Part shown: positions 9,114-21,966 of the stretch, in pieces | Numbering within the stretch: the first letter of the stretch is position 1 | How the letters are laid out: each line of letters opens with the position of its first letter | NCBI RefSeq assembly: GCF_005083845.1 | Contig: NZ_CP034894.1 | Coordinates: 434,001-498,000, forward strand | Direction: 5' to 3' | Origin: Buchnera aphidicola (Aphis helianthi) | Lineage (GTDB): Bacteria > Pseudomonadota > Gammaproteobacteria > Enterobacterales > Enterobacteriaceae | Length of the DNA stretch: 64,000 nt | The notes under the pieces: generated by a model | What the model was told of the DNA's origin: nothing | The model's database searches: none | The model's input: only the letters and a program-made list of their open reading frames with translations | Position numbers and translations under genes: made by a program

Positions 9114-9776
9114 TTATTTTTCTATAATCTTTAAACTATTTTTTGTTCCCATTAATATTATATCTGCACCTCTTAATGCAAATAGACCAACAGTTACTAC
9201 TCCTGGTAGGAGATTAATTTTTTTTTCTATTGAAATAGGATCATATATATGTAAATTATGTATATCTAAAATTATATTTCCATTATCTGTAATAACATTT
9301 TTTCTAATTTTAGGTATACCTCCTATTTTAACTATTTCATTTGAAACAAATGATGAAGCTATAGGAATGATTTCAATGGGTAATGGAAAAGATCCTAATA
9401 TATCTACTTTTTTTGTTTCATCTATAATACAAATAAACTTTTTAGAAATAGCAGCAATAATTTTTTCCTTAGTTAAAGCGGCACCTCCACCTTTAATCAT
9501 TTGCATATCATTATTTATTTCATCAGCACTATCAATATAAATTTCTAATGAATTAAAGGTGTTTAAATTTAAAATGTTATTAAATCCTTTTTTTTTTAAT
9601 AATATTGTTGAAAAATTCGAACTAGAAACTACTCCAGATATTAAATGTTTTATTGTACTTAAAGCTTCAATAAAATAAAAAACAGTACTTCCTGTACCTA
9701 CCCCAATAACAGTGCCAGGAGAAATATAATCTAATGCAGCCCATGCTGCTTTTTTTTTTAATTCATTTAAATTCAT
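9114..9776 (-). CDS. rpiA: Ribose-5-phosphate isomerase A
   Basis: RpiA interconverts ribulose-5-phosphate and ribose-5-phosphate in the pentose phosphate pathway. The 220 residues (E. coli 219) contain GTVIGVGTGSTVFYFI (substrate phosphate loop), SADEI, KGGGAALTKEKII and GVVTVGLFALRGAD. The gene contains two ten-base A tracts on its coding strand (9588-9597 and 9750-9759), both in frame. It converges on rsmE and lies downstream of the minus-strand tRNA cluster with 177 bases between. Confidence 0.98.
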   Translation of the reverse strand: MNLNELKKKAAWAALDYISPGTVIGVGTGSTVFYFIEALSTIKHLISGVVSSSNFSTILLKKKGFNNILNLNTFNSLEIYIDSADEINNDMQMIKGGGAALTKEKIIAAISKKFICIIDETKKVDILGSFPLPIEIIPIASSFVSNEIVKIGGIPKIRKNVITDNGNIILDIHNLHIYDPISIEKKINLLPGVVTVGLFALRGADIILMGTKNSLKIIEK

Positions 9777-9953
9777 AATATAAAAACCTATTTTATTTTA
9801 CATAAATATTCTAAAATAAAAAGATTATAAACTTTTAACATAAAAACGAGTATTTATTTTAAATATAATCAAACTATATAAAACTAAAATAGTTAGTATT
9901 TTATTTATAAAATATTATTTTTTATTAGAAAATTAAAAAAAGAATATATTAGA

Positions 9954-10028
9954 TGGCTGGGGTACCTGGATTCGAACCAGGGATGCCGGTATCAAAAACC
10001 GGTGCCTTAACCACTTGGCTATACCCCA
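9954..10028 (-). tRNA. tRNA-Gln (TTG anticodon)
   Basis: On the minus strand the acceptor arms TGGGGTA and TACCCCA pair, with discriminator G and an encoded CCA (9954-9956). The anticodon loop reads GTTTTTGAT with TTG, and the T arm has GGTTCGAATCC. The first tRNA-Gln base pair U1-A72 is the glutamine identity feature known from E. coli. It is the last of three tRNA genes on this strand, and glnS lies just beyond on the other strand. Confidence 0.96.
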
Positions 10029-10050
10029 AAAAAAGGGAAAATCTTAAATA

Positions 10051-10132
10051 TACGGGAGGCGAGATTTGAACTCGCACACCTTTCGGCGCCAGAACCTAAA
10101 TCTGGTGCGTCTACCTATTTCGCCACTCCCGC
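10051..10132 (-). tRNA. leuW: tRNA-Leu (TAG anticodon)
   Basis: On the minus strand the gene reads GCGGGAGTGGCGAAATAGG, with a long variable arm, an anticodon loop ATTTAGGT (TAG) and discriminator A. It matches E. coli leuW closely. CCA is not encoded. The acceptor 3' arm is CTCCCGT, so the first pair is G1-U72 instead of G1-C72; the remaining six pairs are intact. Confidence 0.95.
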
Positions 10133-10151
10133 ATAAAATTTTACTTTTTTA

Positions 10152-10228
10152 TGGTAGCTACGACGGGATTTGAACCCATGACCCCAGCGTTATGAGTGCT
10201 GTGCTCTAACCAACTGAGCTACGTAGCC
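10152..10228 (-). tRNA. metT: tRNA-Met (CAT anticodon), elongator type
   Basis: On the minus strand the gene reads GGCTACGTAGCTCAGTTGG, with the anticodon loop CTCATAAC (CAT), T arm GGTTCAAATCC, discriminator A and encoded CCA (10152-10154). It resembles E. coli elongator metT, and the paired acceptor end and D arm differ from an initiator tRNA. Like the neighbouring tRNA-Leu it has a G1-U72 first pair (3' arm CGTAGCT). The Met-Leu-Gln order recalls the start of the E. coli metT-leuW-glnU operon. Confidence 0.94.
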
Positions 10229-10370
10229 ATATTAAGTAAGTGAATTATTAGTTCAATGTTTTTAAATTAATTATTATTCATTTTATAATAAATAAAAAAA
10301 AATATCAATATAAAAAATATTTTTTTGATTTTTTAAAAAATATTTTAAAATAAATTGGATTGTAGAAAAA

Positions 10371-12077
10371 ATGAAAACTCAAATTAACAAATACAGTAAT
10401 AATTTTATTTATAATATTATTAACGAAGATTTTAAAAAAAATAAATGTTCGCTATTACATACTCGTTTTCCTCCAGAACCAAATGGATATCTCCATATTG
10501 GACATGCTAAATCAATATGCTTAAATTTTGAACTTGCAAGTTTATACAATGGATATTGTAATCTTCGTTTCGACGATACTAATCCTGTTAAAGAAAATAT
10601 TAAATATATCAATGCTATTATAAATGATATTACATGGTTAGGTTACAAATGGAATAAAAAAATTTATTATTCTTCTGAATATTTTTCGGAACTATATAAG
10701 TATGCAAAAGAACTAATTAAAAAAAATTTAGCATATGTAGATCAATTAACCAAAAAACAAATACGTGAATACAGAGGGACATTAGTTATCCCTGGTAAAA
10801 ATAGTCCTTATAGAAATAGAAGTATTGAAGAAAATTTACAACTATTTAAAGAAATGAAAAAAGGATATTTTAATCCAGGTGAAGCATGCTTACGTGCTAA
10901 AATTGATATGAGTTCTCCAAATATTATCATGCGGGATCCTGTACTTTATCGAGTTATTTTTGAAAAACACCATCAAACAAAGCATCAATGGTGTATTTAT
11001 CCTATGTATGACTTTGCACATTGTATTTCTGATTCAATAGAAGGTATTACACATTCTTTTTGTACTTTAGAATTTCAAGACAATAAATGTTTATATAATT
11101 GGATTTTAGAAAATACTAGTGTTTTAAATCGTCCTAAACAATATGAATTTGCTAGATTAAATTTAAAATATTCAATTCTATCAAAAAGAAAAATAAAAAT
11201 ACTAATTGAAAAAAAAATAATTAATGATTGGGACGATCCTAGAATACAAACTATTTCTGGATTAAGAAGAAAAGGATATACACCATCTTCTATTAGAAAG
11301 TTTTGTGAAAAAATTGGTGTTACTAAACAAAATAATTTAATAGAGTTTTCTATGTTAGAATATTGTATTAGAAATGAATTAAATGAAAACGCTATACGTA
11401 CTATGGCTGTTTTAGAACCAATAAAATTATATTTATATAATATTGATGATAACTATCAAGAAAATTTTATAGTTCCAAATCATCCTAAAAAACCAGAATT
11501 AGGTAATCATGAAATTACTTTTACTAATACTATATATATTGAAAGAGAAGATTTTAAAGAAAAATACGAAAACAATTATAAAAGATTAAAAATTGGACAA
11601 GAAATACGTTTAAGATATTCATATATAATTAAAGCAGAAAAAATAGAAAAAGATAAATATGGAAATATTATACAAATAATATGTTTTTGTGATCTTAATA
11701 CGCTAGGAAAAAAACCAATTAATAGAAAAAACCCATCAGTAATACATTGGATTTCAGTAAAAAATTCGTTTTCATCAGAATTTAGATTATACGAAAAATT
11801 ATTTAATATACATAATCCAGAACAAGAGCAAAATTTTTTATCTTTTCTAAATCCTAATTCAATGATTATTAAACATGGTTTTATCGAAAAACAAATAAGC
11901 GAAAAAATAAAAAAACACATAAATGACATTAAAAATAAAAATATAAACTTATTTTTTCAATTTGAAAGAGTGGGATATTTTTGTATAGATTTAATTGATT
12001 CAAAAAAAAATAAATTAATATTTAATAGAACTGTCAGTTTACGAGATACATGGAATTTAAAAAAACAATTAATATAA
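10371..12077 (+). CDS. glnS: Glutaminyl-tRNA synthetase
   Basis: GlnRS is the class I synthetase for tRNA-Gln. The 568 residues (E. coli 554) carry the class I signature as TRFPPEPNGYLHIGHAKS near residue 29, the RFDDTNP block, and IYPMYDFAHCISDSIEG. The KMSKS-like loop reads YSILSKRKI near residue 266, where E. coli has VMSKRK, so the motif is present in diverged form. The C-terminal anticodon-binding barrels align to the end (WNLKKQ). The lysine-rich insertions explain the extra length. It lies beside the tRNA-Gln gene but on the opposite strand; glnS stands alone or precedes pyrG after a 127-base gap. Confidence 0.97.
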   Translation: MKTQINKYSNNFIYNIINEDFKKNKCSLLHTRFPPEPNGYLHIGHAKSICLNFELASLYNGYCNLRFDDTNPVKENIKYINAIINDITWLGYKWNKKIYYSSEYFSELYKYAKELIKKNLAYVDQLTKKQIREYRGTLVIPGKNSPYRNRSIEENLQLFKEMKKGYFNPGEACLRAKIDMSSPNIIMRDPVLYRVIFEKHHQTKHQWCIYPMYDFAHCISDSIEGITHSFCTLEFQDNKCLYNWILENTSVLNRPKQYEFARLNLKYSILSKRKIKILIEKKIINDWDDPRIQTISGLRRKGYTPSSIRKFCEKIGVTKQNNLIEFSMLEYCIRNELNENAIRTMAVLEPIKLYLYNIDDNYQENFIVPNHPKKPELGNHEITFTNTIYIEREDFKEKYENNYKRLKIGQEIRLRYSYIIKAEKIEKDKYGNIIQIICFCDLNTLGKKPINRKNPSVIHWISVKNSFSSEFRLYEKLFNIHNPEQEQNFLSFLNPNSMIIKHGFIEKQISEKIKKHINDIKNKNINLFFQFERVGYFCIDLIDSKKNKLIFNRTVSLRDTWNLKKQLI

Positions 12078-12159
12078 TATTTATACTTTTTAAAATTTTA
12101 AACACAATACAACTAATAAACTATTTTAATTTATTAAAACATTCAATTAAAGATTTTAA

Positions 12160-15175
<3,016 letters not shown>

Positions 15176-15186
15176 AATTTTTTAAA

Positions 15187-15222
15187 GAGAATCAGGTATT
15201 TTAATAAATATACCTGTTTCTC
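15187..15222 (+). terminator. Hairpin after eno, probable terminator
   Basis: GAGAATCAGGTAT (15187-15199) pairs with ATACCTGTTTCTC (15210-15222): 12 of 13 positions, with one T-T mismatch. It starts 11 bases after the eno stop. The trailing sequence ATTAAATTT is a poor U-run, so it may end or stabilise the transcript. Confidence 0.55.
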
Positions 15223-15263
15223 ATTAAATTTAAAATAAATAATTAATTTATGGATACAATATA

Positions 15264-15917
15264 ATGCATTATCCAATTAACGAAATCTTTCAAAGCATAC
15301 AAGGCGAAGGTTATTATACTGGTACACCAGCAATTTTTATTCGACTACAAGGATGTCCAGTACACTGTGATTGGTGTGATACTAAATATACATGGATTCG
15401 TGCTGATCAAGATAATGTTTCCATAAAAGAAGTAATAAATAAAAATAAATTTAGCAGAAAATGGAGTTTTATGTCTATAAAAAATATATTAGAAATTTTA
15501 AAAAAATGGACTGCAAAACATGTGGTTATTAGCGGAGGCGAACCATGTTTATATAATCTTTCATATATAACAAAAATATTAGAGATAGAAGGGTATCAAT
15601 GTCAAATAGAAACTAGTGGTATAGAAAATATTAAATGCTCTTTAAATACTTGGATTACTCTCTCTCCAAAACAAAATAAAAGACCATTATATGAATCTAT
15701 AATACGTTCTAATGAAATAAAATTTCCTATTCTTAATAAAGAAGATCTATTATATGTATATGATATTTTATCAAATATCAGGGATGAAAAAAAACATATT
15801 ATTTACTTACAGCCTATTAATCAAAACAAACAAGCATTAAAAATGTGTATTAACACATGCATAAAAAAAAATTGGAAGTTATCAGTACAACTTCATAAAT
15901 ATCTTAGAATTCAATAA
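15264..15917 (+). CDS. queE: 7-carboxy-7-deazaguanine synthase (radical SAM)
   Basis: QueE converts 6-carboxytetrahydropterin to 7-carboxy-7-deazaguanine in queuosine synthesis. The 217 residues (E. coli 223) show the E. coli-type cluster motif C-x3-C-x2-C as CPVHCDWCDTKYTW near residue 31, preceded by FQSIQGEGYYTGTPAIFIRL, then VISGGEPCLY and QIETSG. The end is LQPINQNKQA...KLSVQLHKYL, the usual family ending. The next enzyme upstream in the pathway, queD, lies tail-to-tail 14 bases away on the other strand. Confidence 0.97.
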   Translation: MHYPINEIFQSIQGEGYYTGTPAIFIRLQGCPVHCDWCDTKYTWIRADQDNVSIKEVINKNKFSRKWSFMSIKNILEILKKWTAKHVVISGGEPCLYNLSYITKILEIEGYQCQIETSGIENIKCSLNTWITLSPKQNKRPLYESIIRSNEIKFPILNKEDLLYVYDILSNIRDEKKHIIYLQPINQNKQALKMCINTCIKKNWKLSVQLHKYLRIQ

Positions 15918-15931
15918 AATATTATTATTTT

Positions 15932-16297
15932 TTAAATTTCTTGATAAATACATCCAGACGTACATGTTTCTTTTACTGTAACAGAGTTTAATGTTAATAA
16001 ATTAGGTTTTAAACGATCCCATATCCATTTTGCTAAAACTTCACTAGTAGGATTTTCTAATCCAGGAATATTATTTAATAAATAATGATCAAGTTGGTCA
16101 TAAATAGGCTGAAATAATAATTTTATATTACTATAATCCATGATCCAACCTTTATCTTGATCAATTTCACCTTTAATTTCCAAACGAACATAAAAAGAAT
16201 GTCCATGTAACCTTCTGCATTTATGTGTTGCAGGAAGATTCGGTAAATAATGTGCAGCTTCAAATTGAAAATCTTTAAATATCATAGTATTTATCAT
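15932..16297 (-). CDS. queD: 6-carboxy-5,6,7,8-tetrahydropterin synthase
   Basis: QueD makes 6-carboxytetrahydropterin from dihydroneopterin triphosphate, the substrate of QueE. The 121 residues equal the E. coli length and include the zinc ligands in FEAAHYLP and [12 protein letters not shown], the catalytic region [20 protein letters not shown], and the C-terminal [10 protein letters not shown]. Start at ATG 16297 gives [10 protein letters not shown], which aligns with E. coli MMSTTLFKDF. Queuosine is placed in the wobble position of tRNAs for Asp, Asn, His and Tyr, so keeping both genes implies that the modification is still made. Confidence 0.97.
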   Translation of the reverse strand: MINTMIFKDFQFEAAHYLPNLPATHKCRRLHGHSFYVRLEIKGEIDQDKGWIMDYSNIKLLFQPIYDQLDHYLLNNIPGLENPTSEVLAKWIWDRLKPNLLTLNSVTVKETCTSGCIYQEI

Positions 16298-16320
16298 ATT
16301 TTATATATCTTATAAAAATT

Positions 16321-17342
16321 TTAATTAAATTTTTTAATATTTTTTAATTTTATATTAGGAAATAAATTGAATAAATTAATAGTATTTCCTTTACACCGTA
16401 TTTCAAAGTATAATCTTGATAAATTGTTATTTGAATATCCCATTGTAGATATTTTTTGACTTTTATAAACTTGATCGTTTAGTTGTACAAAAATATTTTT
16501 GTTAAAACCATACATGCTTAAATAATTATTATCATGTTTAATAATAATTAATTTGCCATAATTTTTAAAAAAACCACCAATATATACTACTTTACCTTTA
16601 GAAGAAGCAAAAATAGGTTGTCCCTGAATACCAGCTATTTCAATTCCTTGATTATTATTAATAGAATAATTATAAAAAAAATTCATATGTAAATTTTTTA
16701 AAGGCCAATGCCAATATTGAGGAAAAATATTTTTTTTAGAAAAAACATAATTTTCTTTGTTATAATCTTTATTATAAAAAAAACATATTTCAGATAACAA
16801 CATATTTTGATTTAAAATATTTATAATATTCAGTTTATTTTTAAAAAAATTAGTATATAAAATATGTTTTTTATATTGATTACTATAAATAACATAATTG
16901 ATTTTTTTACTATTAATCATTGGAATATTATTTACTAGTATTTTTTGACCAACTAATATTGTATAAGGTTTGTGAAAATTGTTATATTGCAATAATTGAT
17001 TAAAATTATAATGTAGATTTTTTGAAATAGAATATAAAGTATCGTTTTTTTTAACAATATAAAATATATTAAAAGAATTATTATATAAATATCCAATATA
17101 ATTAGTGTTTTTAATAATAACTGAGTATTTTTTATGAAATTTTTTATTTTGTTTTACAAATAAAAAACATTCTTTTTTTATGATTTTTTTTTTAAGTTAT
17201 TCTTAATATATATACATTTTTTATGATTTAAACAAATATTTTTTTTTTGTTTAAATATATTATTTGCGTATACATAGTTATTATAAATAAATAATATAAA
17301 TATTAATAAAAATAATCTACTTATAAAAAAATTACATTGCAT
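16321..17342 (-). pseudogene. nlpD: LysM/M23-type murein hydrolase activator NlpD, frameshifted at an A10 tract
   Basis: NlpD activates the amidase AmiC during cell separation. From ATG 17342 (minus) the frame encodes a signal peptide MQCNFFISRLFLLIFILF ending NNYVYAN, then stops soon after ten A (T on the plus strand, 17184-17193). One extra A restores a 340-residue frame (E. coli 379) with a LysM domain (IVKKNDTLYSISKNLHYN) and a C-terminal LytM domain (GIEIAGIQGQPIFASSKGK, KLIIIKHDNNYLSMYGFN, YFEIRCKG). The LytM metal ligands are degenerate, as in E. coli NlpD, so this is an activator and not an active peptidase. E. coli NlpD is a lipoprotein; no lipobox cysteine follows the signal segment here. 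The neighbours surE, truD and rpoS of E. coli are missing. Confidence 0.85.
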
Positions 17343-17423
17343 TAAATTACACCATTTTTATTATATAAATAATAAATTGTAATAAAAATATTACTTATAA
17401 ACAAATTGAAGTTAAAAATATAT

Positions 17424-17936
17424 TTAACATATATCACTATTGATATTTTTAATACTTTGTTGTTTTCGTTTTAAAAGCATTACAATAGATTGACATGCAA
17501 TTCCTTCTTTCCGTCCAATGCATCCTATTTGCTTTGAACTTGTTGATTTAATGCTAATATTATTTATTTTAGTATTTAAATCATTTGCTAAATTTGATCT
17601 CATAAAAAAAATATAAGATAACATCTTCGGACTTTCGGCAATAATAGTACTATCTATATTAGATATGTAATAATTTTTTAAGTGAATTTTTTTCCAAATA
17701 TTTTTTAACAAAATTCGACTGTCAATGTTCTTATATTTTTTTTTTGTACTTGGGAAAAATGTTCCAATATCCCCCATCGCAAGAGCTCCTAATAACGCAT
17801 CTATTAAAGAATGTATCAAAACATCACCATTAGAATAAGCAATTAAACCTTGATGATTAAGAATTTTTACACCTCCAATAATTAACGGTTTTATACCTCC
17901 AAATGCATGTAAATCAAAACCATATCCAATTCTCAT
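17424..17936 (-). CDS. ispF: 2-C-methyl-D-erythritol 2,4-cyclodiphosphate synthase
   Basis: IspF catalyses the cyclisation step of the methylerythritol phosphate route to isoprenoids. The 170 residues (E. coli 159) start [14 protein letters not shown] with the zinc ligands Asp8 and His10, followed by [24 protein letters not shown] and later [17 protein letters not shown]. The C-terminal tail is about ten residues longer than in E. coli. It is 17 bases after ispD on the same strand, as in E. coli, and the pair is surely co-transcribed. Confidence 0.97.
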   Translation of the reverse strand: MRIGYGFDLHAFGGIKPLIIGGVKILNHQGLIAYSNGDVLIHSLIDALLGALAMGDIGTFFPSTKKKYKNIDSRILLKNIWKKIHLKNYYISNIDSTIIAESPKMLSYIFFMRSNLANDLNTKINNISIKSTSSKQIGCIGRKEGIACQSIVMLLKRKQQSIKNINSDIC

Positions 17937-17953
17937 ATTATAAATATATCCTT

Positions 17954-18664
17954 CTAAATATTAAATAATTCTTTAAGATAAATTTCAGCAAAAATAAGAT
18001 CTTCGGGAAAAGTAATTTTAATATTTTTATAACTACCTAAAACTATTAATGGATGATATCCGCAATATTCTAAAGCTGAAGATTCATCTGTTATATCTAT
18101 ATTGTCTTGAATAATTTTTTTTAAACAAAATCGTAATAAATTTATTGGAAATAATTGAGGAGTTAAAGCATGCCACAATCTTTCTCGAGAAATAGTATGT
18201 GATATTGTTTTATTTTTATTAATTATATATTTCATAGTATCACACGTTGGTCGTGCTAAAATACCACCTATTTTGCTTTTTCCAATAATAGAAATTAATT
18301 TTTCTAAATCTTTATAGTTTAAACAAGGTCGAACAGCATCATGAACAATGACCCAATTTGCATTTGTTGGTATAATTAATCCTGATAAAACTGAATGAAT
18401 TCTTTTATTACCACCAATTACAGATGTAACTCTTATATTGGATGCTATAGATAGTTTATGAAAATATTTATCTTTTTTATTTAAACTTACAACTACATGA
18501 ACTATACTAGGATGTGATAATAATGTCATTAAAGTATATTCGAGAATAGTATAATTTTTGATTTTTATATACTGTTTAGGAATATCTGATAACATTCTTT
18601 CACCTATTCCTGCAGCTGGAACAACAGCTAAAATCATGGGTTTTAAACTGTTCCTAAATTTCAT
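17954..18664 (-). CDS. ispD: 2-C-methyl-D-erythritol 4-phosphate cytidylyltransferase
   Basis: IspD activates methylerythritol phosphate with CTP. The 236 residues equal E. coli in length and include the nucleotide loop [55 protein letters not shown] and [15 protein letters not shown]. The start ATG 18664 gives a ten-residue leader before the conserved core; a second ATG ([10 protein letters not shown]) is possible but shorter than the family. It lies between ftsB and ispF as in E. coli. Confidence 0.97.
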   Translation of the reverse strand: MKFRNSLKPMILAVVPAAGIGERMLSDIPKQYIKIKNYTILEYTLMTLLSHPSIVHVVVSLNKKDKYFHKLSIASNIRVTSVIGGNKRIHSVLSGLIIPTNANWVIVHDAVRPCLNYKDLEKLISIIGKSKIGGILARPTCDTMKYIINKNKTISHTISRERLWHALTPQLFPINLLRFCLKKIIQDNIDITDESSALEYCGYHPLIVLGSYKNIKITFPEDLIFAEIYLKELFNI

Positions 18665-18716
18665 TTTTCACCTAATACTATATATTTAAAATATAATTTT
18701 ATAAAAATAAAAAATT

Positions 18717-18917
18717 TTAATCTTTAACTTTATTATTAAAATTTTGAATTTCTAATAATAATTTATTATTTTCTATCTCAAGTTCTTGATTTATTTTTTT
18801 TTGAACTACAATTTTTTTATAAATTTTAATATAGTCTAAAACGCCATTTTTTCCGAGCCAAAGAGAATATTGTAACCAAATAAATAATAAAAATAATAAT
18901 ACTTTCAATATTCTCAT
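18717..18917 (-). CDS. ftsB: Cell division protein FtsB, C-terminally truncated
   Basis: FtsB is a single-pass membrane protein with a periplasmic coiled coil that joins FtsL and FtsQ in the divisome. The first 65 residues align well: the N-terminal segment LLFLLFIWLQYSLWLGKNG spans the membrane, followed by the heptad-rich coil NQELEIENNKLLLEIQNFN. E. coli FtsB is 103 residues; this frame ends at 66, just where the E. coli sequence continues into the conserved EALEERARNEL part. I find no continuation in the other frames before ispD, so this is true loss and not a frameshift. Position between cysC and ispD agrees with E. coli synteny (ygbE is absent). Confidence 0.85.
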   Translation of the reverse strand: MRILKVLLFLLFIWLQYSLWLGKNGVLDYIKIYKKIVVQKKINQELEIENNKLLLEIQNFNNKVKD

Positions 18918-18957
18918 ATAATCACTCTAAATAATTTTATTTTAATATCTAAATAAT

Positions 18958-19578
18958 TTACGAATATGTAGAAAAAAATATAATATTATTTTTGTACAAT
19001 GTTTTAATTAATGTTTTAATATTTTCTGTTATGGAAACTGTTCCATTTAAATAAATATCAGGTTTTTCTGGAAGTTCGTATAAAGAATCTATACCAGTAA
19101 AATTTAATATTTCATTACTACGAGATTTTTTATATAACCCCTTAGGATCACGTTGTTCACATATAGTAAGTGGGGTATCAACGAAAACTTCTAAAATGTT
19201 ACTTTTTCCTAAAATATTATAAGCTAATAATCTTTGCTTCTTATATGGAGAAATAGTACAAACTAAAACCATAATACCTGCATTTAACATTATTTTAGCT
19301 ACTTCTGCAATACGTCGAATATTTTCATTTCGATCAATAGAAGAAAAAGTTAAATCTGAACATAATCCAGATCTAATATTATCTCCATCTAACACATAAG
19401 TATTAATATCATTCTTAAATAATATTTTTTCTAAAATATTAGAAATAGTAGATTTTCCTGATCCTGATAACCCTGTAAACCATATAACTTTAGATTTATA
19501 ACCATTTTTATTTTCTCGTTTTATACGATTTATTTCATATTTTTGAAAAACAATATTTTTTTTAAATTTATTATTCAT
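18958..19578 (-). CDS. cysC: Adenylylsulfate kinase
   Basis: CysC phosphorylates adenylylsulfate (APS) to PAPS, the second activation step of sulfate assimilation. The 206 residues (E. coli 201) contain the P-loop WFTGLSGSGKST, YVLDGDNIRSGLCSDLTFS, ENIRRIAEVAKIM and the TISP phospho-acceptor region, then VFVDTPLTICEQRDPKGLYKK and NFTGIDSLYELPEKP. It starts 18 bases after the cysN stop, in the run cysG-cysD-cysN-cysC on the minus strand. Confidence 0.98.
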   Translation of the reverse strand: MNNKFKKNIVFQKYEINRIKRENKNGYKSKVIWFTGLSGSGKSTISNILEKILFKNDINTYVLDGDNIRSGLCSDLTFSSIDRNENIRRIAEVAKIMLNAGIMVLVCTISPYKKQRLLAYNILGKSNILEVFVDTPLTICEQRDPKGLYKKSRSNEILNFTGIDSLYELPEKPDIYLNGTVSITENIKTLIKTLYKNNIIFFSTYS

Positions 19579-19596
19579 ACTAATAAAACCTATGAT

Positions 19597-21030
19597 TTAC
19601 TTTTTTATTTTCCAATGTGGAAAATATTTTAAAATTAAATTATATAAATCTAGTTCAAAATTTTTTATATCATTTTCAATAACAGTATTGTCATTTTTTA
19701 AATATTTTTTTATCATACCTGCTCCGACTGTAGTATTATTTAAAAAATCAATAAAAATTAAATTACCTGTAAATTTATTTATTGTATAATCATCAAATAA
19801 CATAGGTTCACTAAATAAAACTTTAACTCTTCCAATGCTATTTAATTTTAACGAATTAGATTTATTTTTAATTAAAGTATTGACATTTATTTGAAATAAA
19901 ATTTCTTTAATATAAGCTCTTGTTTTTTTTCCAGATAATTTTACATTATATGATTCTCCTATCTTTAAAGACTTATCAGACATCCAAACAACATCAACAA
20001 TAGCTTCTTGAGAAGGTTCTAAATTAGAATTAATATTTACGAAAAAATCGCCACGACTAATATCTATTTCATCTTTTAAAACTATTGTAATTGCTTCTCC
20101 AGGATTTGCTATTTTTAAATCTTGATTAAATGTTAAAATACGAGAAATATAAGAATTAATATTAATAGGTAATATTTTTATTGATTGACCTACATGAATT
20201 TGCCCAGAAAACAATGTACCTGAATAACCTCTAAAATTTGAATTTGGACGATTTACGTATTGAACTGGAAATCTAATTTCTTTTGAATAAATATTATTTT
20301 TAATTTCTATTGTTTCTAAAAGACTTAATAACGTATAATTCTTATACCAAGGCATTAAATTATTTGAAAATACTATATTTTCACCGATTAAAGCAGATGT
20401 AGGAACAAAAAAAATTTTTAGGTTTTTAGGAAGTTTTTGAGAAAATAAAAGAAAATTTTTTTTTATATTTAAAAACATCTCTTCACTATAATCAACTAAA
20501 TCCATTTTATTTATTGCTACTACTAAATATTTTATACCAAGTAAAGTAGATATAAAACTATGTCGATAAGTTTGTTCTGATAAACCTTTTTTTGCATCAA
20601 TTAAAATAACTGATAAATCGCAAGTAGAAGCTCCTGTGACCATATTACGTGTATATTGCTCATGACCAGGTGTATCTGCTATAATAAATTTACGTTTATC
20701 AGTTGAAAAATAACGATATGCTACATCAATTGTAATACCTTGTTCACGTTCCGATTGTAATCCGTCAACTATAAGAGCAAAATCAATATTTTCTCCTTGT
20801 GTCCCATGACGTTTACTATCTTTTTTTAAAGAAGATAATTGATCATCATAAATTTGCTTAGTATCATGTAACAAACGTCCAATTAATGTACTTTTTCCAT
20901 CATCTACACTACCACATGTCAAAAATTTTAATAGAGTTTTTCTTTCATTTAAATATATCCAATTTTGAAAATGATCATAAGAATTGATGTTTTTTTTATT
21001 AACATTAGTATTCATTTGTTTTAAATTCAA
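19597..21030 (-). CDS. cysN: Sulfate adenylyltransferase subunit 1 (GTPase)
   Basis: CysN is the regulatory GTPase of ATP sulfurylase, whose GTP hydrolysis drives APS formation by CysD. The 477 residues (E. coli 475) have the EF-Tu-like G domain: G1 [19 protein letters not shown]2 region [16 protein letters not shown]3 DTPGHEQY and G4 NKMDLVDYS. The beta-barrel domains follow with [18 protein letters not shown]. No fused APS kinase domain is present; CysC is separate. It lies 18 bases after cysD. Confidence 0.98.
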   Translation of the reverse strand: MNLKQMNTNVNKKNINSYDHFQNWIYLNERKTLLKFLTCGSVDDGKSTLIGRLLHDTKQIYDDQLSSLKKDSKRHGTQGENIDFALIVDGLQSEREQGITIDVAYRYFSTDKRKFIIADTPGHEQYTRNMVTGASTCDLSVILIDAKKGLSEQTYRHSFISTLLGIKYLVVAINKMDLVDYSEEMFLNIKKNFLLFSQKLPKNLKIFFVPTSALIGENIVFSNNLMPWYKNYTLLSLLETIEIKNNIYSKEIRFPVQYVNRPNSNFRGYSGTLFSGQIHVGQSIKILPININSYISRILTFNQDLKIANPGEAITIVLKDEIDISRGDFFVNINSNLEPSQEAIVDVVWMSDKSLKIGESYNVKLSGKKTRAYIKEILFQINVNTLIKNKSNSLKLNSIGRVKVLFSEPMLFDDYTINKFTGNLIFIDFLNNTTVGAGMIKKYLKNDNTVIENDIKNFELDLYNLILKYFPHWKIKK

Positions 21031-21048
21031 CCTATATTAAACTTATTT

Positions 21049-21957
21049 TTAAAAGTAACCTTGTCTCTTTTTAAATTCCATTGAATTTTTTTGATCATAA
21101 TCAATAGATCGACCTGTTCGTTCGCTAGTTGTACTGATTAATGTTTCTTTAATAACATCTTGAAGAGTTTTTGCAGTAGATTCAATTGCACTAGTTAAAG
21201 GCCAACAACCCAATGTTCTAAATCGAACCATTTTATGATTAACGATTTCATTTTTATTAATTTTAATACGCTCATCATCAACTACTAAAAGAACACCATT
21301 TCTTTCTAAGACTGGACGTATATCAGCAAAATATAGAGGAACAATTTCAATTTGTTCTAAAAAAATATATTGCCAAATATCTAATTCAGTCCAATTTGAT
21401 AAAGGAAAAACACGAATGTTTTCTCCTTTATTTATTTGGCTATTATAGTTCCACCATAACTCTGGACGCTGTTTTTTTGGATCCCATTGATGAAAGGAAT
21501 CACGAAATGAATAAATACGCTCTTTAGAACGAGACTTTTCTTCATCTCTTCTAGCACCACCAAAAGCAGCATCAAACTTATACTTATTTATCGCTTCTTT
21601 TAATCCTTCTGTTTTCATTATATCAGTATATTTAGAATTGTTATCTTGAAACGGATTAAGACCTAATAGTTTTCCTTGCATATTATAATGTATAATTAAT
21701 TCTAAATTATTAGTTTTAGCAATCTGATCTCTAAAAGTATACATTTCTTTAAATTTCCATCCAGTATCTACATGTAATAATGGAAATGGCAAACGTCCAG
21801 GATAAAAAGATTTTTTTGCAAGATGTAACATAACAGAAGAATCTTTTCCAATAGAATAAAGCATTACAGGATTTTCAAATTCAGCTATTACTTCTCTCAT
21901 GATATATATACTTTCTGATTCTAATTGACGCAAATGAGTTGTATTTTTTTTAAACAT
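21049..21957 (-). CDS. cysD: Sulfate adenylyltransferase subunit 2
   Basis: CysD is the catalytic subunit of ATP sulfurylase, making APS from ATP and sulfate. The length of 302 residues is exactly that of E. coli. The PP-loop reads [21 protein letters not shown], followed by [42 protein letters not shown] and [13 protein letters not shown]. Start ATG 21957 lies 9 bases beyond the cysG stop, so cysG and cysD are tightly linked. Confidence 0.98.
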   Translation of the reverse strand: MFKKNTTHLRQLESESIYIMREVIAEFENPVMLYSIGKDSSVMLHLAKKSFYPGRLPFPLLHVDTGWKFKEMYTFRDQIAKTNNLELIIHYNMQGKLLGLNPFQDNNSKYTDIMKTEGLKEAINKYKFDAAFGGARRDEEKSRSKERIYSFRDSFHQWDPKKQRPELWWNYNSQINKGENIRVFPLSNWTELDIWQYIFLEQIEIVPLYFADIRPVLERNGVLLVVDDERIKINKNEIVNHKMVRFRTLGCWPLTSAIESTAKTLQDVIKETLISTTSERTGRSIDYDQKNSMEFKKRQGYF

Positions 21958-21966
21958 TTTATTTCC

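Noticed and set aside
7383..9855. The 16-mer AAATACTCGTTTTTAT at 7383-7398 recurs inverted at 9840-9855, in two gene-free regions (near metK and rpiA)
   Set aside because: By base composition several such matches are expected by chance across the window, the flanks are not conserved, and the orientation relative to the genes differs.
11576..11929. 117-codon minus-strand open frame inside glnS
   Set aside because: Overlaps the conserved glnS C-terminal domain and has the composition of an antisense shadow.
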